From positions 62,001 through 126,000 of the forward strand of contig NZ_BJMK01000001.1 of NCBI RefSeq assembly GCF_006539125.1: a stretch of 64,000 bases of DNA, read 5' to 3'. The position numbers and the translations under genes are program-made. This stretch comes from Gluconobacter sphaericus NBRC 12467 (GTDB lineage Bacteria > Pseudomonadota > Alphaproteobacteria > Acetobacterales > Acetobacteraceae). Shown here piece by piece: positions 36,758-46,306 of the stretch (positions within the stretch are counted from its first letter, which is position 1; every line of letters starts with the position of its first letter). The notes under the pieces are model-generated. The model was given only the letters and a program-made list of their open reading frames with translations. It was not told the origin of the DNA and searched no databases.

Positions 36758-37765
36758 ATGTCCAGCACCCCTGACACCATCCCCCAGACTGCTGCGTCTG
36801 ACCGGAGCGGCACTGTTCCTGTAACGGTCCTCACGGGCTTTCTCGGCGCCGGCAAGACGACGCTTCTCAATCATATTCTGACGGCCGAGCATGGCCGCAA
36901 ATATGCGGTTGTCGTGAACGAGTTCGGCGAACTTGGGATCGATAATGACCTTGTCGTGGATGCCGATGAGGAAGTGTTTGAAATGAACAACGGCTGCATC
37001 TGCTGCACGGTGCGCGGGGATCTGATCCGCATTCTGGGCAGTCTGCTGCGCCGGCGGAACCGTTTTGATGGTATCATTGTCGAGACCACCGGGCTGGCCG
37101 ATCCGGCTCCGGTCGCGCAGACGTTCTTCGTGGACGAAAACCTGCGTGAGAAGGCTCGTCTGGATGCGGTCGTGACGGTTGTGGATGCGTTCAACGTCAT
37201 GGAAACGTTGGACGAAAGCCCCGAAGCGGTGAACCAGATCGCGTTTGCCGATGTGATCGTGCTCAACAAGGTCGATCTTGCGGATGAAGAACGCCGCAAG
37301 GAGATCGTGGCCCGTCTACGCAAGATCAATGCGGTGGCGCAGATCCATGAGGCGCAGCATGGCGGCGTGAAGCTGACGGATATTCTGGACCGGGGTGGCT
37401 TCGATCTGACTCGTGCGCTCAAGACGATGCCGGACTTTCTCGAGAACGAGCATCACTCGCACGAAGAGGGCATCACCAGCATTTCCCTGAGCATCAAGGA
37501 CCTGATCGATCAGCGCCGTTTTCAGGCCTGGATCGGAGCAATCCTTCAGGAGCAGGGAGCAGACATCCTGCGGGCCAAGGGCATTCTGCATTTCAAGGGC
37601 GAGAAGGACCGCTTTGCGTTCCAGGCTGTGCACATGATGGCGGATGGCGATTTCATTGGTCCGTTCCGCGAGGGCGAGAGCCGGGACTCCCGTCTGGTGT
37701 TCATCGGGCGCAATCTCAACCGTCCGCAGCTTCGGCGCGGCTTTGAAAGCTGCATTGCGGAATGA
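36758..37765 (+). CDS. COG0523 GTPase (CobW/YjiA/ZigA family)
   Basis: 335 aa. G3E P-loop GTPase with GFLGAGKTTLL at 27-37, the metal-binding CxCC motif GCICCT at 79-84, ETTGLADPAPV, and the guanine specificity motif LNKVDL, then a CobW C-terminal domain (about 230-330) that begins after a histidine patch ENEHHSHEE. The family delivers or senses metal ions, often zinc. GGAGG precedes ATG 36758; the in-frame upstream start lies inside the ligase gene. It is coupled by ATGA to the WD40 gene. No Zur box was recognised upstream. Confidence 0.92.
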   Translation: MSSTPDTIPQTAASDRSGTVPVTVLTGFLGAGKTTLLNHILTAEHGRKYAVVVNEFGELGIDNDLVVDADEEVFEMNNGCICCTVRGDLIRILGSLLRRRNRFDGIIVETTGLADPAPVAQTFFVDENLREKARLDAVVTVVDAFNVMETLDESPEAVNQIAFADVIVLNKVDLADEERRKEIVARLRKINAVAQIHEAQHGGVKLTDILDRGGFDLTRALKTMPDFLENEHHSHEEGITSISLSIKDLIDQRRFQAWIGAILQEQGADILRAKGILHFKGEKDRFAFQAVHMMADGDFIGPFREGESRDSRLVFIGRNLNRPQLRRGFESCIAE

Positions 37766-38802
37766 TGGGTGATCTTCTGACGGACCGGGGCGGAGAGCGC
37801 CGCTTCGAGAGCCCGGTTGTCCAGGTCATCTCCTCGCGGGATGGTCACGGCTTTGCAGCGCTGACGGCGGACGGGGAGCTTGTGCTGATCCCACGGGACC
37901 GTCTGCGGGATCCAGAAAGCTGGACGGTTGTCGCAGTGCATGACGGCGGGCTGTGCCTGACGCGGGATTGCGCTCCGGATGCGTTCCTGTCAGGCGGCGA
38001 GGACGGAAAGCTTGTCCGGACGTTCGCTGACGGGCGGAGCGAAATCCTGCATGAAGGCCGCCGCTGGATCGACTGCGTGGCGAGCACGCCAGACCATCTG
38101 GCGTTCTCGACGGGCAAGCAGGTCGAGGTCCGGAAAGCAGAAGGGCGGGAGACGCTCAAGGTTCTGGAGCATCCTTCGACCGTGACTGGCATCGTTTTCG
38201 ATGCAAAGGGCAAGCGGATCGCGGCGTCACACTATAATGGCGCGTCGGTTTGGTTCGTGCAGGCGAAGGTCGATACCGTGCGGCCGTTCGAATGGAAGGG
38301 CAGCCATATCGCGATTGCCATCCATCCGGGCGGGGAGGCACTGGTGACGTCCATGCAGGAAAATGATCTGCATGGCTGGCGCCTGTCGGACGGGCACAAT
38401 ATGCGTATGAGCGGCTATCCGAAGCAGGTGAAGTCGCTGGCGTTTACGCGCAATGGCCGCTGGCTGGCGACGGCCGGGGCGGATGCGATCATTCTGTGGC
38501 CGTTCTTCGGCGGTGGGCCGATGGGCAAGGCTCCGGCCGAACTGGCACGTCTGCCGGGCCTGTTTGTCAGTGCGGTCTGTCCGAATCCGAAAGAGGACAT
38601 CATCGCCGCGGGCTATGAGGACGGGACGGTCGTTTTGGCGGAAATCGGCGGAGGCGACCAGCGTGTTCTGCCGCTGTGTTCCGGGCAGGACACGAAGCGG
38701 GGCAAGGTGACGTCACTGGGTTTCACGCCGCAGGGTGGGGCTTTGGTGTTCGGAACCGAAGAGGGTGTTCTGGCCGCGATTGACCTGTCCAGTGCGGGCT
38801 GA
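37762..38802 (+). CDS. WD40 repeat protein coupled to COG0523 GTPase
   Basis: 346 aa with about six or seven WD40-like blades: for example CLTRDCAPDAFLSGGEDGKLVRTF, VTGIVFDAKGKRIAASHYNGASVWFV, VKSLAFTRNGRWLATAGADAIILW and VTSLGFTPQGGALVFGTEEGVLAAID. It has no signal peptide, so a cytoplasmic beta propeller is predicted. The start overlaps the GTPase stop by four bases (ATGA), implying stoichiometric expression and perhaps complex formation. Pairing of this kind occurs in other alphaproteobacteria; function is not established. Confidence 0.82.
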   Translation: MMGDLLTDRGGERRFESPVVQVISSRDGHGFAALTADGELVLIPRDRLRDPESWTVVAVHDGGLCLTRDCAPDAFLSGGEDGKLVRTFADGRSEILHEGRRWIDCVASTPDHLAFSTGKQVEVRKAEGRETLKVLEHPSTVTGIVFDAKGKRIAASHYNGASVWFVQAKVDTVRPFEWKGSHIAIAIHPGGEALVTSMQENDLHGWRLSDGHNMRMSGYPKQVKSLAFTRNGRWLATAGADAIILWPFFGGGPMGKAPAELARLPGLFVSAVCPNPKEDIIAAGYEDGTVVLAEIGGGDQRVLPLCSGQDTKRGKVTSLGFTPQGGALVFGTEEGVLAAIDLSSAG

Positions 38803-38868
38803 TGCCTGAAAAGGCCGGCAACTTTTCTGATGAATTGTTGCTGCGCCTGAAACACGGTATGTTCGCTC

Positions 38869-40953
38869 ATGCCCAGCATGGACCCCGCCTCAAAAGCGCC
38901 TGTGAAGACCGTGGTTTCACCGGACGCCCTGCGGCTTCCGGCGGAGCGGCCTGATGATCTGAATATGTACGGAGATCTGAGAGCATTTTCAGATCTCGAC
39001 CTTGATGACATTGCCGTCGCGGCAGCGGCTGTCTGTCGCACGCCGATCGCGCTGGTTAGTATTCTCGACGGGGACCAGCTTTGGTTTTCCGCGCGGGTCG
39101 GTACGGATCAGCCGTCTGGGGCCCTGGCCAATTCGGGATGTGCGCCTGTTATCGCGCGCGGGGTTCCGGTGGTAATCCCTGATATGCTGGCCGATCCCGA
39201 GACGCGGAAGAACGGTCTCGTCTGTGGGGCACCGGGCCTGCGCTTTTATGCAGGCTATCCGCTGTTCACCGTAGAAGACGAGGTTTTCGGCACGCTGTGC
39301 GTTGTGGATCATCAGACACGTCCGCAGGGTCTGTCGCAGGCGGAAAATAGCGGACTGGCGGCTCTGGCGCGTCAGGCCATGCGGCTGATGGAGATGCGTC
39401 GGGAAACGGTGGCGCAGGAGCGGCGTCTGACGGCGCAGCAGATTCGTAGGGAGCGGGCCACCAGGCAGGCCAGACAGGCAGAGGCGGAACGTCGGCAAAC
39501 CCTGGAAAAATACGCTATCCAGCAGGCTGCCGGTGCAGCCGGCGGGGTTGGAATCTATGAATATGATCTGACCAGCGGGGACATCGCCGTTTCCCCGGAA
39601 GTCTGCCGCATTATCGGCCTGCCCGTCACGGATGTCATAACGGCGCGACAGTGGGTGGGGCAGGTGCATGAAGACGATAAGCCGCAGATCCCGGTTCTGT
39701 CGCAGTTGCTGGACGGATCGGCACCGCTGAAACTTGAATATCGCGTGGTGCGGGCGGATGACCAGCGGGAACGCTGGGTCCTGCGCCAGGGGGTGCTGGA
39801 CCGTGATGAGGCCGGGCGTCCCGTCCGCCTGATCGGGACAATCCAGGACATCACGCCTGAGCGGAATGCGACCAGCCGTCTGACAACCCTTCTGGCGGTG
39901 GGCGATGCCCTGCGTATGGCCACGACGCGCAGAGAGGCGCTGACGAAGTCTGGCCAGCTCCTGGGGCAGCGGCTGGAGGTGCAGCGTGTCGGGTTTGCGA
40001 CCGTTACGGTGCGTGACGAACTCTTTACCATCGATCAGGGGTGGTGCGCGCCGGGGATGCCGGTGCTTTCGGGAGAACTCTCCTTCAAGGCCTTCCGCCG
40101 GACTTCGGATCTCCTGCGTAGTGGCGCCGTCCTTATTCTGGACGACCTCTCCAGTCCATCCTGGATGCGCGAGGAGCGTGAAGCCTGTCGTGCGATGCAG
40201 GTCGAGGCGCAGATTATCGTCCCGAAAATTGATCACGGCGAACTGACGGGCTGTCTGTTCGTCCATAGCGCGCTTCCGCGGGAATGGACGCTGGACGAGA
40301 CATCTTTCATCCGGGCTGCCGCGGACCGGATTTTTGCGGCGCTGGATGAGTGGGATGCCGAGACACGGCAGGAGATCGTCAATCATGAAATCCTGCATCG
40401 TCTGAAGAATACGCTGAGCATCGTGCAGAGTCTGGCCCATCAGGGGTTCCGCAGCGTGGATGACCAGGGGCCACTCACGACCTTTACGTCCCGCCTGGTA
40501 GCGCTGAGTGCAGCACATGATCTGCTGATGCGCCGGAACTGGCAGTCTACGGATCTGGCGAGCCTGGTTCAGGGTGTGCTGACGCCGCTGGGCGTGGAGA
40601 ACAGGGTTCAGGTCTCGGGGGCGTTTCTGAAGCTGGGTCCGGATACAGCGACGTCTTTCTCGATGCTGCTGCATGAACTGGCGACGAACGCCATGAAATA
40701 CGGTGCACTGAGTGTTGCCGAGGGGACGGTGTCCCTGCACTGGACGACGACAGGCACCGGCGAAGGGGCTGTCATGTCATTGCAGTGGCGTGAGGCCGGA
40801 GGACCGCAGGTTACGCCACCCGCACGGACCGGCTTTGGCGTGCGCCTTCTGAAGGCTGGACTGGGACGGCACGGGAAAACGGAACTTCACTACGCCCCGA
40901 CGGGTTTATGTGCAGATCTGACCGCTCCCATCCTGTCGCTTGCGACGGCCTGA
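38869..40953 (+). CDS. GAF/PAS/GAF sensor HWE-family histidine kinase
   Basis: 694-aa soluble kinase. Domains: N-terminal GAF (about 40-175; YAGYPLFTVEDEVFGTLCVVD), a coiled coil around 180-215, PAS/PAC (about 220-325; GVGIYEYDLTSGDIAVSPEVCRIIGL), a second GAF (about 340-490) and an HWE kinase (about 500-690) with NHEILHRLKNTLSIVQSLAHQ, HELATNAMKYGAL and the LQWREAGG W-x-E motif. No transmembrane segment. Its 25-base spacing to a receiver gene suggests a partner. The initial signal may be redox or a small ligand, not determinable here. Confidence 0.93.
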   Translation: MPSMDPASKAPVKTVVSPDALRLPAERPDDLNMYGDLRAFSDLDLDDIAVAAAAVCRTPIALVSILDGDQLWFSARVGTDQPSGALANSGCAPVIARGVPVVIPDMLADPETRKNGLVCGAPGLRFYAGYPLFTVEDEVFGTLCVVDHQTRPQGLSQAENSGLAALARQAMRLMEMRRETVAQERRLTAQQIRRERATRQARQAEAERRQTLEKYAIQQAAGAAGGVGIYEYDLTSGDIAVSPEVCRIIGLPVTDVITARQWVGQVHEDDKPQIPVLSQLLDGSAPLKLEYRVVRADDQRERWVLRQGVLDRDEAGRPVRLIGTIQDITPERNATSRLTTLLAVGDALRMATTRREALTKSGQLLGQRLEVQRVGFATVTVRDELFTIDQGWCAPGMPVLSGELSFKAFRRTSDLLRSGAVLILDDLSSPSWMREEREACRAMQVEAQIIVPKIDHGELTGCLFVHSALPREWTLDETSFIRAAADRIFAALDEWDAETRQEIVNHEILHRLKNTLSIVQSLAHQGFRSVDDQGPLTTFTSRLVALSAAHDLLMRRNWQSTDLASLVQGVLTPLGVENRVQVSGAFLKLGPDTATSFSMLLHELATNAMKYGALSVAEGTVSLHWTTTGTGEGAVMSLQWREAGGPQVTPPARTGFGVRLLKAGLGRHGKTELHYAPTGLCADLTAPILSLATA

Positions 40954-40977
40954 GACACACCGGAGACCGTTTTTTAT

Positions 40978-41349
40978 ATGCCGGAGGATCCTGACACACG
41001 ACTCACGATCCTCATCGTCGAAGACATTGTCTTCATCCGTATGATGACGGAGGACTATTTCGCGAATGCCGGTTTCAAGACCCTGAGCGCGCGTACGACG
41101 GCAGAGGCTATTGTTCTTCTCGAAACGGACCCGACGATCCGTTACCTGTTCGCGGATATTCATTTGCCAGGCGGTGAAGACGGCCAGAAACTGGCTGACA
41201 TGGCTCCGAAACGCTGGCCTCTCGTGAAGATCATTCTGACCTCCGCCGACACGCCTGCGGGTCAGGTCCGGCTGCCGGTGCGCGGGTTGTTTGTTTCTAA
41301 ACCCTACAGTCTGGACCGGGTCAGGCAGGCTTTCGAGACAATGCCCTGA
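40978..41349 (+). CDS. Stand-alone receiver (CheY-like) response regulator
   Basis: 123 aa. Acidic pocket in ILIVEDIVFI, phosphoacceptor aspartate in YLFADIHLPGGEDG, threonine region IILTSADTP and lysine in LFVSKPYSL. No output domain, so it probably regulates by protein contact. It directly follows the HWE kinase gene on the same strand. Confidence 0.93.
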   Translation: MPEDPDTRLTILIVEDIVFIRMMTEDYFANAGFKTLSARTTAEAIVLLETDPTIRYLFADIHLPGGEDGQKLADMAPKRWPLVKIILTSADTPAGQVRLPVRGLFVSKPYSLDRVRQAFETMP

Positions 41350-41361
41350 TCGGATTGTGCC

Positions 41362-41643
41362 TCAGCGGTCCGTGTGACCGAGGTCGCGTTCTGGAGCAAT
41401 GATGTCCCTGACACGCTGTTTCAGTTCTTTGGGGCCGGGGAAGCCGCCGTCGCGTTTGCGTTCCCAGATCAGCGTTTCATTCACATGAATTTCGAATCGG
41501 CCGCCCGTATTGGGAATGAGCGCAACTTCGCCCAGGGCCTGACCAAAGGTGGAGAGCAGTTCCTGCGCCATCCAGCCAGAGCGGAGCAGCCAGTTGCATT
41601 GCGTGCAGTAGCGGATGGAGACACGGGGTGAATCAGGTGTCAT
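41362..41643 (-). CDS. SelT/SelW/SelH-type (Rdx) protein
   Basis: 93 aa with a thioredoxin-like CxxC (YCTQCNWLLRSGW, C13 and C16), then ELLSTFGQALGEVALIPNTGGRFEIHVN and the WERKRDGGFPGPKELKQRVRD end typical of the family. The Cys form, not selenocysteine, is encoded. Proposed redox role; no partner adjacent. Convergent with the receiver gene. Confidence 0.87.
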   Translation of the reverse strand: MTPDSPRVSIRYCTQCNWLLRSGWMAQELLSTFGQALGEVALIPNTGGRFEIHVNETLIWERKRDGGFPGPKELKQRVRDIIAPERDLGHTDR

Positions 41644-41788
41644 GAAGATCCTGTGGCGACTTTGGGGTGTTTGTTCCGAGACAGTCTCATAAGAGTTTCA
41701 CACGTAAAAGCCTTCGCGCCCGCAGTAGTGAACGTTAAGGATACGGACTGGTCCCTCATTCCGTTTTCTTGACAGGATTTTCCGGCTT

Positions 41789-42598
41789 ATGCGCCCTGCC
41801 TTTCGTCTGCCCGCTGCACTGCTCCTGTGTGCGACTGTTCTTTCCGCCTGCGCACCTGCGGCGCATACGCCCGCTACTGCCCAGAACGGCATTCTGCCTG
41901 ACAGTGCCGCACCGGACGAACGCCTCGTGTTGGCTCCGCCGCCTGCGCCCGGGAGTGCTGCGCAGGGTGATGATGATCGGGTGTTTCATGTCACGCGTGC
42001 GCTGAAGGATACGCCCCGCTGGAAACTGGCGCAGAACGATGCGGATCTGGATCCGGCGCATCTGGTCCGGGATTTCTCCTGTGCTGCAGGTTTCGAGATT
42101 GATCTGGCCAAGGCACCGCATCTGGTCCGCGTGCTGGAGCGCATCCGCCATGCCGTCGGGCACCGGACTTCGGACGTGAAGAAATACTGGCACCGTACGC
42201 GGCCGTTCGTGGGCACGAACCTGCCGATCTGCACGTCTTCCGAAGGACTTGGACTGAACGCGTCCTATCCGTCAGGTCATACGACGGCGGGATACGGGAT
42301 GGCGCTGCTTCTGGCGCATCTGATGCCGGAACATGCCTCGGCCATTCTCCAGCGCGGGCGTGTGTTCGGGGAAAGCCGGATCGTCTGCGGGGCGCACTGG
42401 AAGTCGGATGTCCAGGCCGGGTACCTGAACGCCTCCTCGCTGATGGACGTGCTGCTGGCGCGGCCGGAACTTCAGGACGATCTGGCGGCGGCGCGGCAGG
42501 AACTACTGGTTATGCAGGGAACGGCTCCGGCTCCTGAGGCGGGAATGTGCGCTGTTGAGCATGACGCTGCAACCCATTCCCTACTTAGTGAACCGTAA
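41789..42598 (+). CDS. Class A nonspecific acid phosphatase (PAP2 superfamily), lipoprotein
   Basis: 269 aa with a lipoprotein signal (LLLCATVLSAC, cysteine 21). The three PAP2 motifs are complete: KYWHRTRPF, ASYPSGHTTAGY and GESRIVCGAHWKSDV, which in this context fit class A bacterial acid phosphatases (PhoN/PhoC type). It would release phosphate from organic esters in the periplasm or outer membrane. Preceded by a 145-base intergenic region with no obvious pho box. Confidence 0.9.
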   Translation: MRPAFRLPAALLLCATVLSACAPAAHTPATAQNGILPDSAAPDERLVLAPPPAPGSAAQGDDDRVFHVTRALKDTPRWKLAQNDADLDPAHLVRDFSCAAGFEIDLAKAPHLVRVLERIRHAVGHRTSDVKKYWHRTRPFVGTNLPICTSSEGLGLNASYPSGHTTAGYGMALLLAHLMPEHASAILQRGRVFGESRIVCGAHWKSDVQAGYLNASSLMDVLLARPELQDDLAAARQELLVMQGTAPAPEAGMCAVEHDAATHSLLSEP

Positions 42599-42606
42599 GT
42601 TTGTGA

Positions 42607-42640
42607 CCAGTGTCCTGAGAGATCAGGACACTGGTTTATT
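42607..42640. terminator. Bidirectional-type terminator overlapping the clcA stop
   Basis: CCAGTGTCCTGA and TCAGGACACTGG form a perfect 12-bp stem with GAGA loop, followed on the + strand by TTTATTGTCTTT. It terminates the phosphatase transcript. Its right arm (42623-42634) contains the last codons of clcA on the other strand. Confidence 0.78.
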
Positions 42641-44065
42641 GTCTTTCGGCGGCGAATGATTGTGGCGGGTACCACGGTCATTGGCTTCCATGAAGCGGTC
42701 GGCCAGGCTGCTATATAGTGAATGCGGACAGATCATTTTCGAGACGCCGAAGGCCAGGAAGGACGTGGCCAGAAGCGCCAGCGTGACCTGCTGGTTGTCG
42801 CACATTTCCATGACGATGATCGTTGCTGTCAGCGGCGACTGCGACATGCCACAGAAATACGCCACCGTGCCAAGCAATACGACCGCACCGGGTGTCGTGT
42901 GGGGCAGGAACTGTTCCACCCAGCCGCCGATCCCCGCCCCGATGGCGAGTGAGGGCGCGAACATGCCGCCCGGGATGCCCGAGCAATACGAGACGATCAT
43001 CGCCAGATATTTGAGGATGAAGAACGAGGCCGGGTAGTGCTCGGTCCCGTTGAAAATGGCGCGGGCCTGATCATAGCCCGTGCCATAAGTCGCGCCCTTG
43101 GAGACAAGGCCGATCAGGGCCAGAACAAAGCCGCAGGCTGCGGCAAAGGCGATCGGGCGTTTGGCAGCGAACTGCCCGACACGTCCGGGAATGCCGCGAG
43201 AGGCCTTGATGAGAAGGGCTGAGAAGCTGCCTCCTGCGAGGCCGCCGAGAATGCCGCAGGTCAGCACCGCGATCCATGCCGTGCCGACCGGCACGTCCAC
43301 ATCTGCATGGCCAAAATAGGTGTAGTTGCCGATTAGCGCGATGGCGGTGACACCGGACAGGACAACGACGGTCAGGGTACGTCCCGAGGCCTTCTGCTCG
43401 AAGGAGTGGGACAGTTCTTCGATGGCGAACATGATTCCCGCGAGCGGCGTGTTGAAGGCAGCGGCCATGCCGGCAGCCCCGCCGGCCAGGATCATGCTGC
43501 GTCGTGCGGTGATGTTTGATTGTCCGAGCAGACGGGAGAAAGCGTGCATGATGGACGCGCCAACCTGAACGCTTGGGCCTTCACGGCCGATGGAGGCGCC
43601 GCAGATTATCCCGAAAGATGTCAGCAGGATCTTGCCAAGAGACGTCTTGAGGGACAGCACGCGGTCCACGACGGTAACGTTCTCGATATGCAGCGTCGCG
43701 ATTGTCTGTGGAATGCCGGAGCCCTGTGCTCCTTTGAAGATGGTGCGCGTGGCCCAGGTAATAAGGGCGAGTCCTGCGGGAGCTACAACCAGCATGGCGG
43801 TGGGGTGCCAGTCCACAATCTGATGGCGCACGCCCGCCGCCCAGTCACCCAGCCGGGCGAACAGGACTGCTATGATGCCGACCAAAACCGCACCCAACCA
43901 GTAGACCGCCGTGCGACGCCATTGTTGCGTCGTGACCTTCGCCGAGCGTCGCAGATGCAGGATACGGTCCTTGCGGCGCATGGCGTGCTGCGAGGAGTGG
44001 GCTTCCTGGAGCGGAGGTTCGGGCGGGACGGCGGCGACGGGTGAAGGAGGCGGTGTATCAGCCAA
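42623..44065 (-). CDS. CLC-family chloride/proton antiporter or channel
   Basis: 480 aa with the CLC motifs GSGIPQTIA, GREGPSVQVGAS and GIPGGMFAPSLAIGAGIG, and multiple membrane helices. The glutamate of GREGP is the gating/external proton glutamate, consistent with exchanger activity. The start is TTG at 44065; ATG at 43981 is a shorter option. No CBS domains. Neighbouring CDF exporters upstream are on the same strand but 210 bases away, so a shared transcript is uncertain. Confidence 0.92.
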   Translation of the reverse strand: MADTPPPSPVAAVPPEPPLQEAHSSQHAMRRKDRILHLRRSAKVTTQQWRRTAVYWLGAVLVGIIAVLFARLGDWAAGVRHQIVDWHPTAMLVVAPAGLALITWATRTIFKGAQGSGIPQTIATLHIENVTVVDRVLSLKTSLGKILLTSFGIICGASIGREGPSVQVGASIMHAFSRLLGQSNITARRSMILAGGAAGMAAAFNTPLAGIMFAIEELSHSFEQKASGRTLTVVVLSGVTAIALIGNYTYFGHADVDVPVGTAWIAVLTCGILGGLAGGSFSALLIKASRGIPGRVGQFAAKRPIAFAAACGFVLALIGLVSKGATYGTGYDQARAIFNGTEHYPASFFILKYLAMIVSYCSGIPGGMFAPSLAIGAGIGGWVEQFLPHTTPGAVVLLGTVAYFCGMSQSPLTATIIVMEMCDNQQVTLALLATSFLAFGVSKMICPHSLYSSLADRFMEANDRGTRHNHSPPKDNKPVS

Positions 44066-44275
44066 TATTCGAACGTCCGGGAGGGGCGGGGTGTGGAAGA
44101 GACGCCCGGTTCAGGCCCGCGCGCTGATGTTTTGCACCTGCCATTAACATGGGAAAGGGGTCAAGGGTTCTCGGGCGCTGGGGCGTGGACAGCTGAATCT
44201 GTCTGTGACTGTGTCATAAACCGCACAATCTGCAGCGGCTTCCCCAAAGGAGTCCCGGCCGTGGCCCCCTTCAGC

Positions 44276-45169
44276 CTAATTCAGGACGAGCGCGCCGGAA
44301 TGCTTGGCCTTGTCTTCGGGTTCGACATGGATGTGGATGGAGGCGCGGCCGAGCTCGGAACGGATGGCGGCTTCTATCTGGTCGCAGATCTCATGGGCAT
44401 CATGGACCGTGAGCATGCTCGGGACCACGAGGTGGAACTCCACGAAAGACAGTGCGCCGACCTTACGGATGCGCAGATCATGGGCCTCAAGCGCACCCGT
44501 GGCGCTTTTGGAAATGACAGCTTTGACCGCGTCCATCTGCTCGGGGGAGGGCGCTTCGTCCATCAGCCCGGACAGGGAGTGCTTCATCATGGAGAAGCCC
44601 GCGCGCATGACGTTCAGTGCCACCAGTGCGGATAGCACGGCATCAAGGCGGTCCCATTTAAGCAGCGGGATTAGCGAGACGCCGATCACGAGTGCGATCG
44701 TTGCCCAGACATCCGACACGACATGCTCGCCCGCGGCCTGAAGGGCCTGTGAGGACTGTTTGCGTCCGACGGTGATCAGGGTGCGACCCCAGGCGAGATT
44801 GACCAGCCCGGCCAGTGCATTAAGCGCCACACCCGCGAAAGGCGCGTTGACCGGCTCGGGGTGGCGCCAGTCATGGATGGCTATGACCAGAATGCCGATG
44901 GCAGTGAGGACGACCAGCACGCCTTCGATGACGGCGGAGAGATACTCCGCCTTGCCGTGACCATAGGGGTGGTTGTCGTCGGCAGGCATGGCGGCAACGG
45001 ACATGGCCCAGAGCGTGCCGACGGCCGCGACCACATTCAGGATGGTCTCGATCGCGTCCGAAAGCAGCGCTTCCGAGCCCGAGACCATATAGGCCGCGTA
45101 TTTGATGGCCAGCACCACCACACTCAGCACGATGGAGGCGCGGGCGACCTTAATGCGGGTGGATGTCAT
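44276..45169 (-). CDS. Cation diffusion facilitator, FieF-like
   Basis: 297-aa CDF protein with six helices. Metal-site residues: LLSDAIETILN in TM2, NHPYGHGKAEYLSAVIEG in the loop and HVVSDVWATIALV in TM5, followed by a cytoplasmic domain. It probably exports zinc or iron. Nine bases separate its start from the ZitB-like stop, so the two CDF genes form one operon. Confidence 0.92.
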   Translation of the reverse strand: MTSTRIKVARASIVLSVVVLAIKYAAYMVSGSEALLSDAIETILNVVAAVGTLWAMSVAAMPADDNHPYGHGKAEYLSAVIEGVLVVLTAIGILVIAIHDWRHPEPVNAPFAGVALNALAGLVNLAWGRTLITVGRKQSSQALQAAGEHVVSDVWATIALVIGVSLIPLLKWDRLDAVLSALVALNVMRAGFSMMKHSLSGLMDEAPSPEQMDAVKAVISKSATGALEAHDLRIRKVGALSFVEFHLVVPSMLTVHDAHEICDQIEAAIRSELGRASIHIHVEPEDKAKHSGALVLN

Positions 45170-45178
45170 GACAGGTCC

Positions 45179-46234
45179 TCAGCAGCAGGGCTGGTGCGTG
45201 TCGCAGACTGAAGACCGGGTTTCAAGCTGGAAAGTGGGATGGGCGATGTCAAAGCGCGTCCGGACAAGTTCTGCAGCGCGGGCGATGACGAGATCCGGAC
45301 TGACGGCTTTCGCGGGATCGCAGATCAGATGGACGGTCAGGGCAGTCTCGGTCGTACTCATGGCCCAGATATGCAGGTGATGCAGTCCGGAGACGCCATC
45401 AAGCGACAGAAGGGCAGCCTGTACGGCGTCAGGATCGATTCCCGCCGGGACCGCATCGAGTGCCAGGTTCAGCGAACTCCGCAGCAGCGACCATGTCCCG
45501 ATCACGATGGAAACCGACACGACCAGACTCATGATCGGGTCGATGATCGTGTAGCCCGTGAATGCGATGAACAATCCTGCGATGACGACTGAAAATGCCA
45601 TGACGGCATCGGCCGCCATGTGCAGGAATGCGCCGCGGACATTGAGATCGTTCGAGGCGCCTTTCATAAAGAGCAGGGCTGTCACAGCATTAACGGCGAT
45701 TCCAACCAGCGCGACCCAGCTGATGACTTCACCCTGGACATTCTGGTGCGAGAACAGGCGCAGGACGGATTCCCAGACGATGCCACCTGTGACGAGCAGC
45801 AGGATCGTGGCGTTCGCGAGGGCCGAAAGGATTGTTGAGCGTCGCAGGCCGTAGGTGAAACGCGTGCTGGAGGGGCGTGTGGCGAGAACCTGTGCCAGCC
45901 AGGCTCCGGCGAGACCGAGCACGTCCGACAGGTTGTGTCCCGCATCGGCCAGCAGGGACAGCGAATGCGCCCAGACACCCCACAGGGCCTCCCCCGCGAC
46001 ATAAGCTGTGTTCAGGGTGATACCGACTGCAAACGCCATGCCGAAACTGGCGGGAGCATGGACGTGCTGATGGCCGAATCCGAAACCGTGACTATGTCCG
46101 TCGCAATGGTCGTGATCATGGTGATGATCATCATGATCGTGGTCCGCATGATTATGCGCGTGATGCTCATGCGGAAGGGCGGTGTCATGATGATCGTGAT
46201 CGCAGGCACAGTCGTGATGGGGATCCTGGGTCAT
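45179..46234 (-). CDS. zitB: Histidine-rich CDF metal exporter, ZitB-like
   Basis: 351 aa. The first about 60 residues hold more than 20 histidines with Asp and Cys (DHDHH, DHHHDHDHC), a probable metal buffer. Membrane part: LLADAGHNLSDVLGLAGAW (HxxxD), AFLHMAADAVMAFSVV (HxxxD). The C-terminal domain ends in a short Cys motif DTHQPCC. Zn2+ export into the periplasm is the likely role, with Co or Cd possible. It is divergent from the DJ-1 gene across a region with two perfect inverted repeats. Confidence 0.92.
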   Translation of the reverse strand: MTQDPHHDCACDHDHHDTALPHEHHAHNHADHDHDDHHHDHDHCDGHSHGFGFGHQHVHAPASFGMAFAVGITLNTAYVAGEALWGVWAHSLSLLADAGHNLSDVLGLAGAWLAQVLATRPSSTRFTYGLRRSTILSALANATILLLVTGGIVWESVLRLFSHQNVQGEVISWVALVGIAVNAVTALLFMKGASNDLNVRGAFLHMAADAVMAFSVVIAGLFIAFTGYTIIDPIMSLVVSVSIVIGTWSLLRSSLNLALDAVPAGIDPDAVQAALLSLDGVSGLHHLHIWAMSTTETALTVHLICDPAKAVSPDLVIARAAELVRTRFDIAHPTFQLETRSSVCDTHQPCC

Positions 46235-46306
46235 GGAGGCCAGTGCTATGAGAATTGAAAGCCGACCTTACTGCATGTTAGGCGGCCGTCCCATATCTAT
46301 TGCCGA

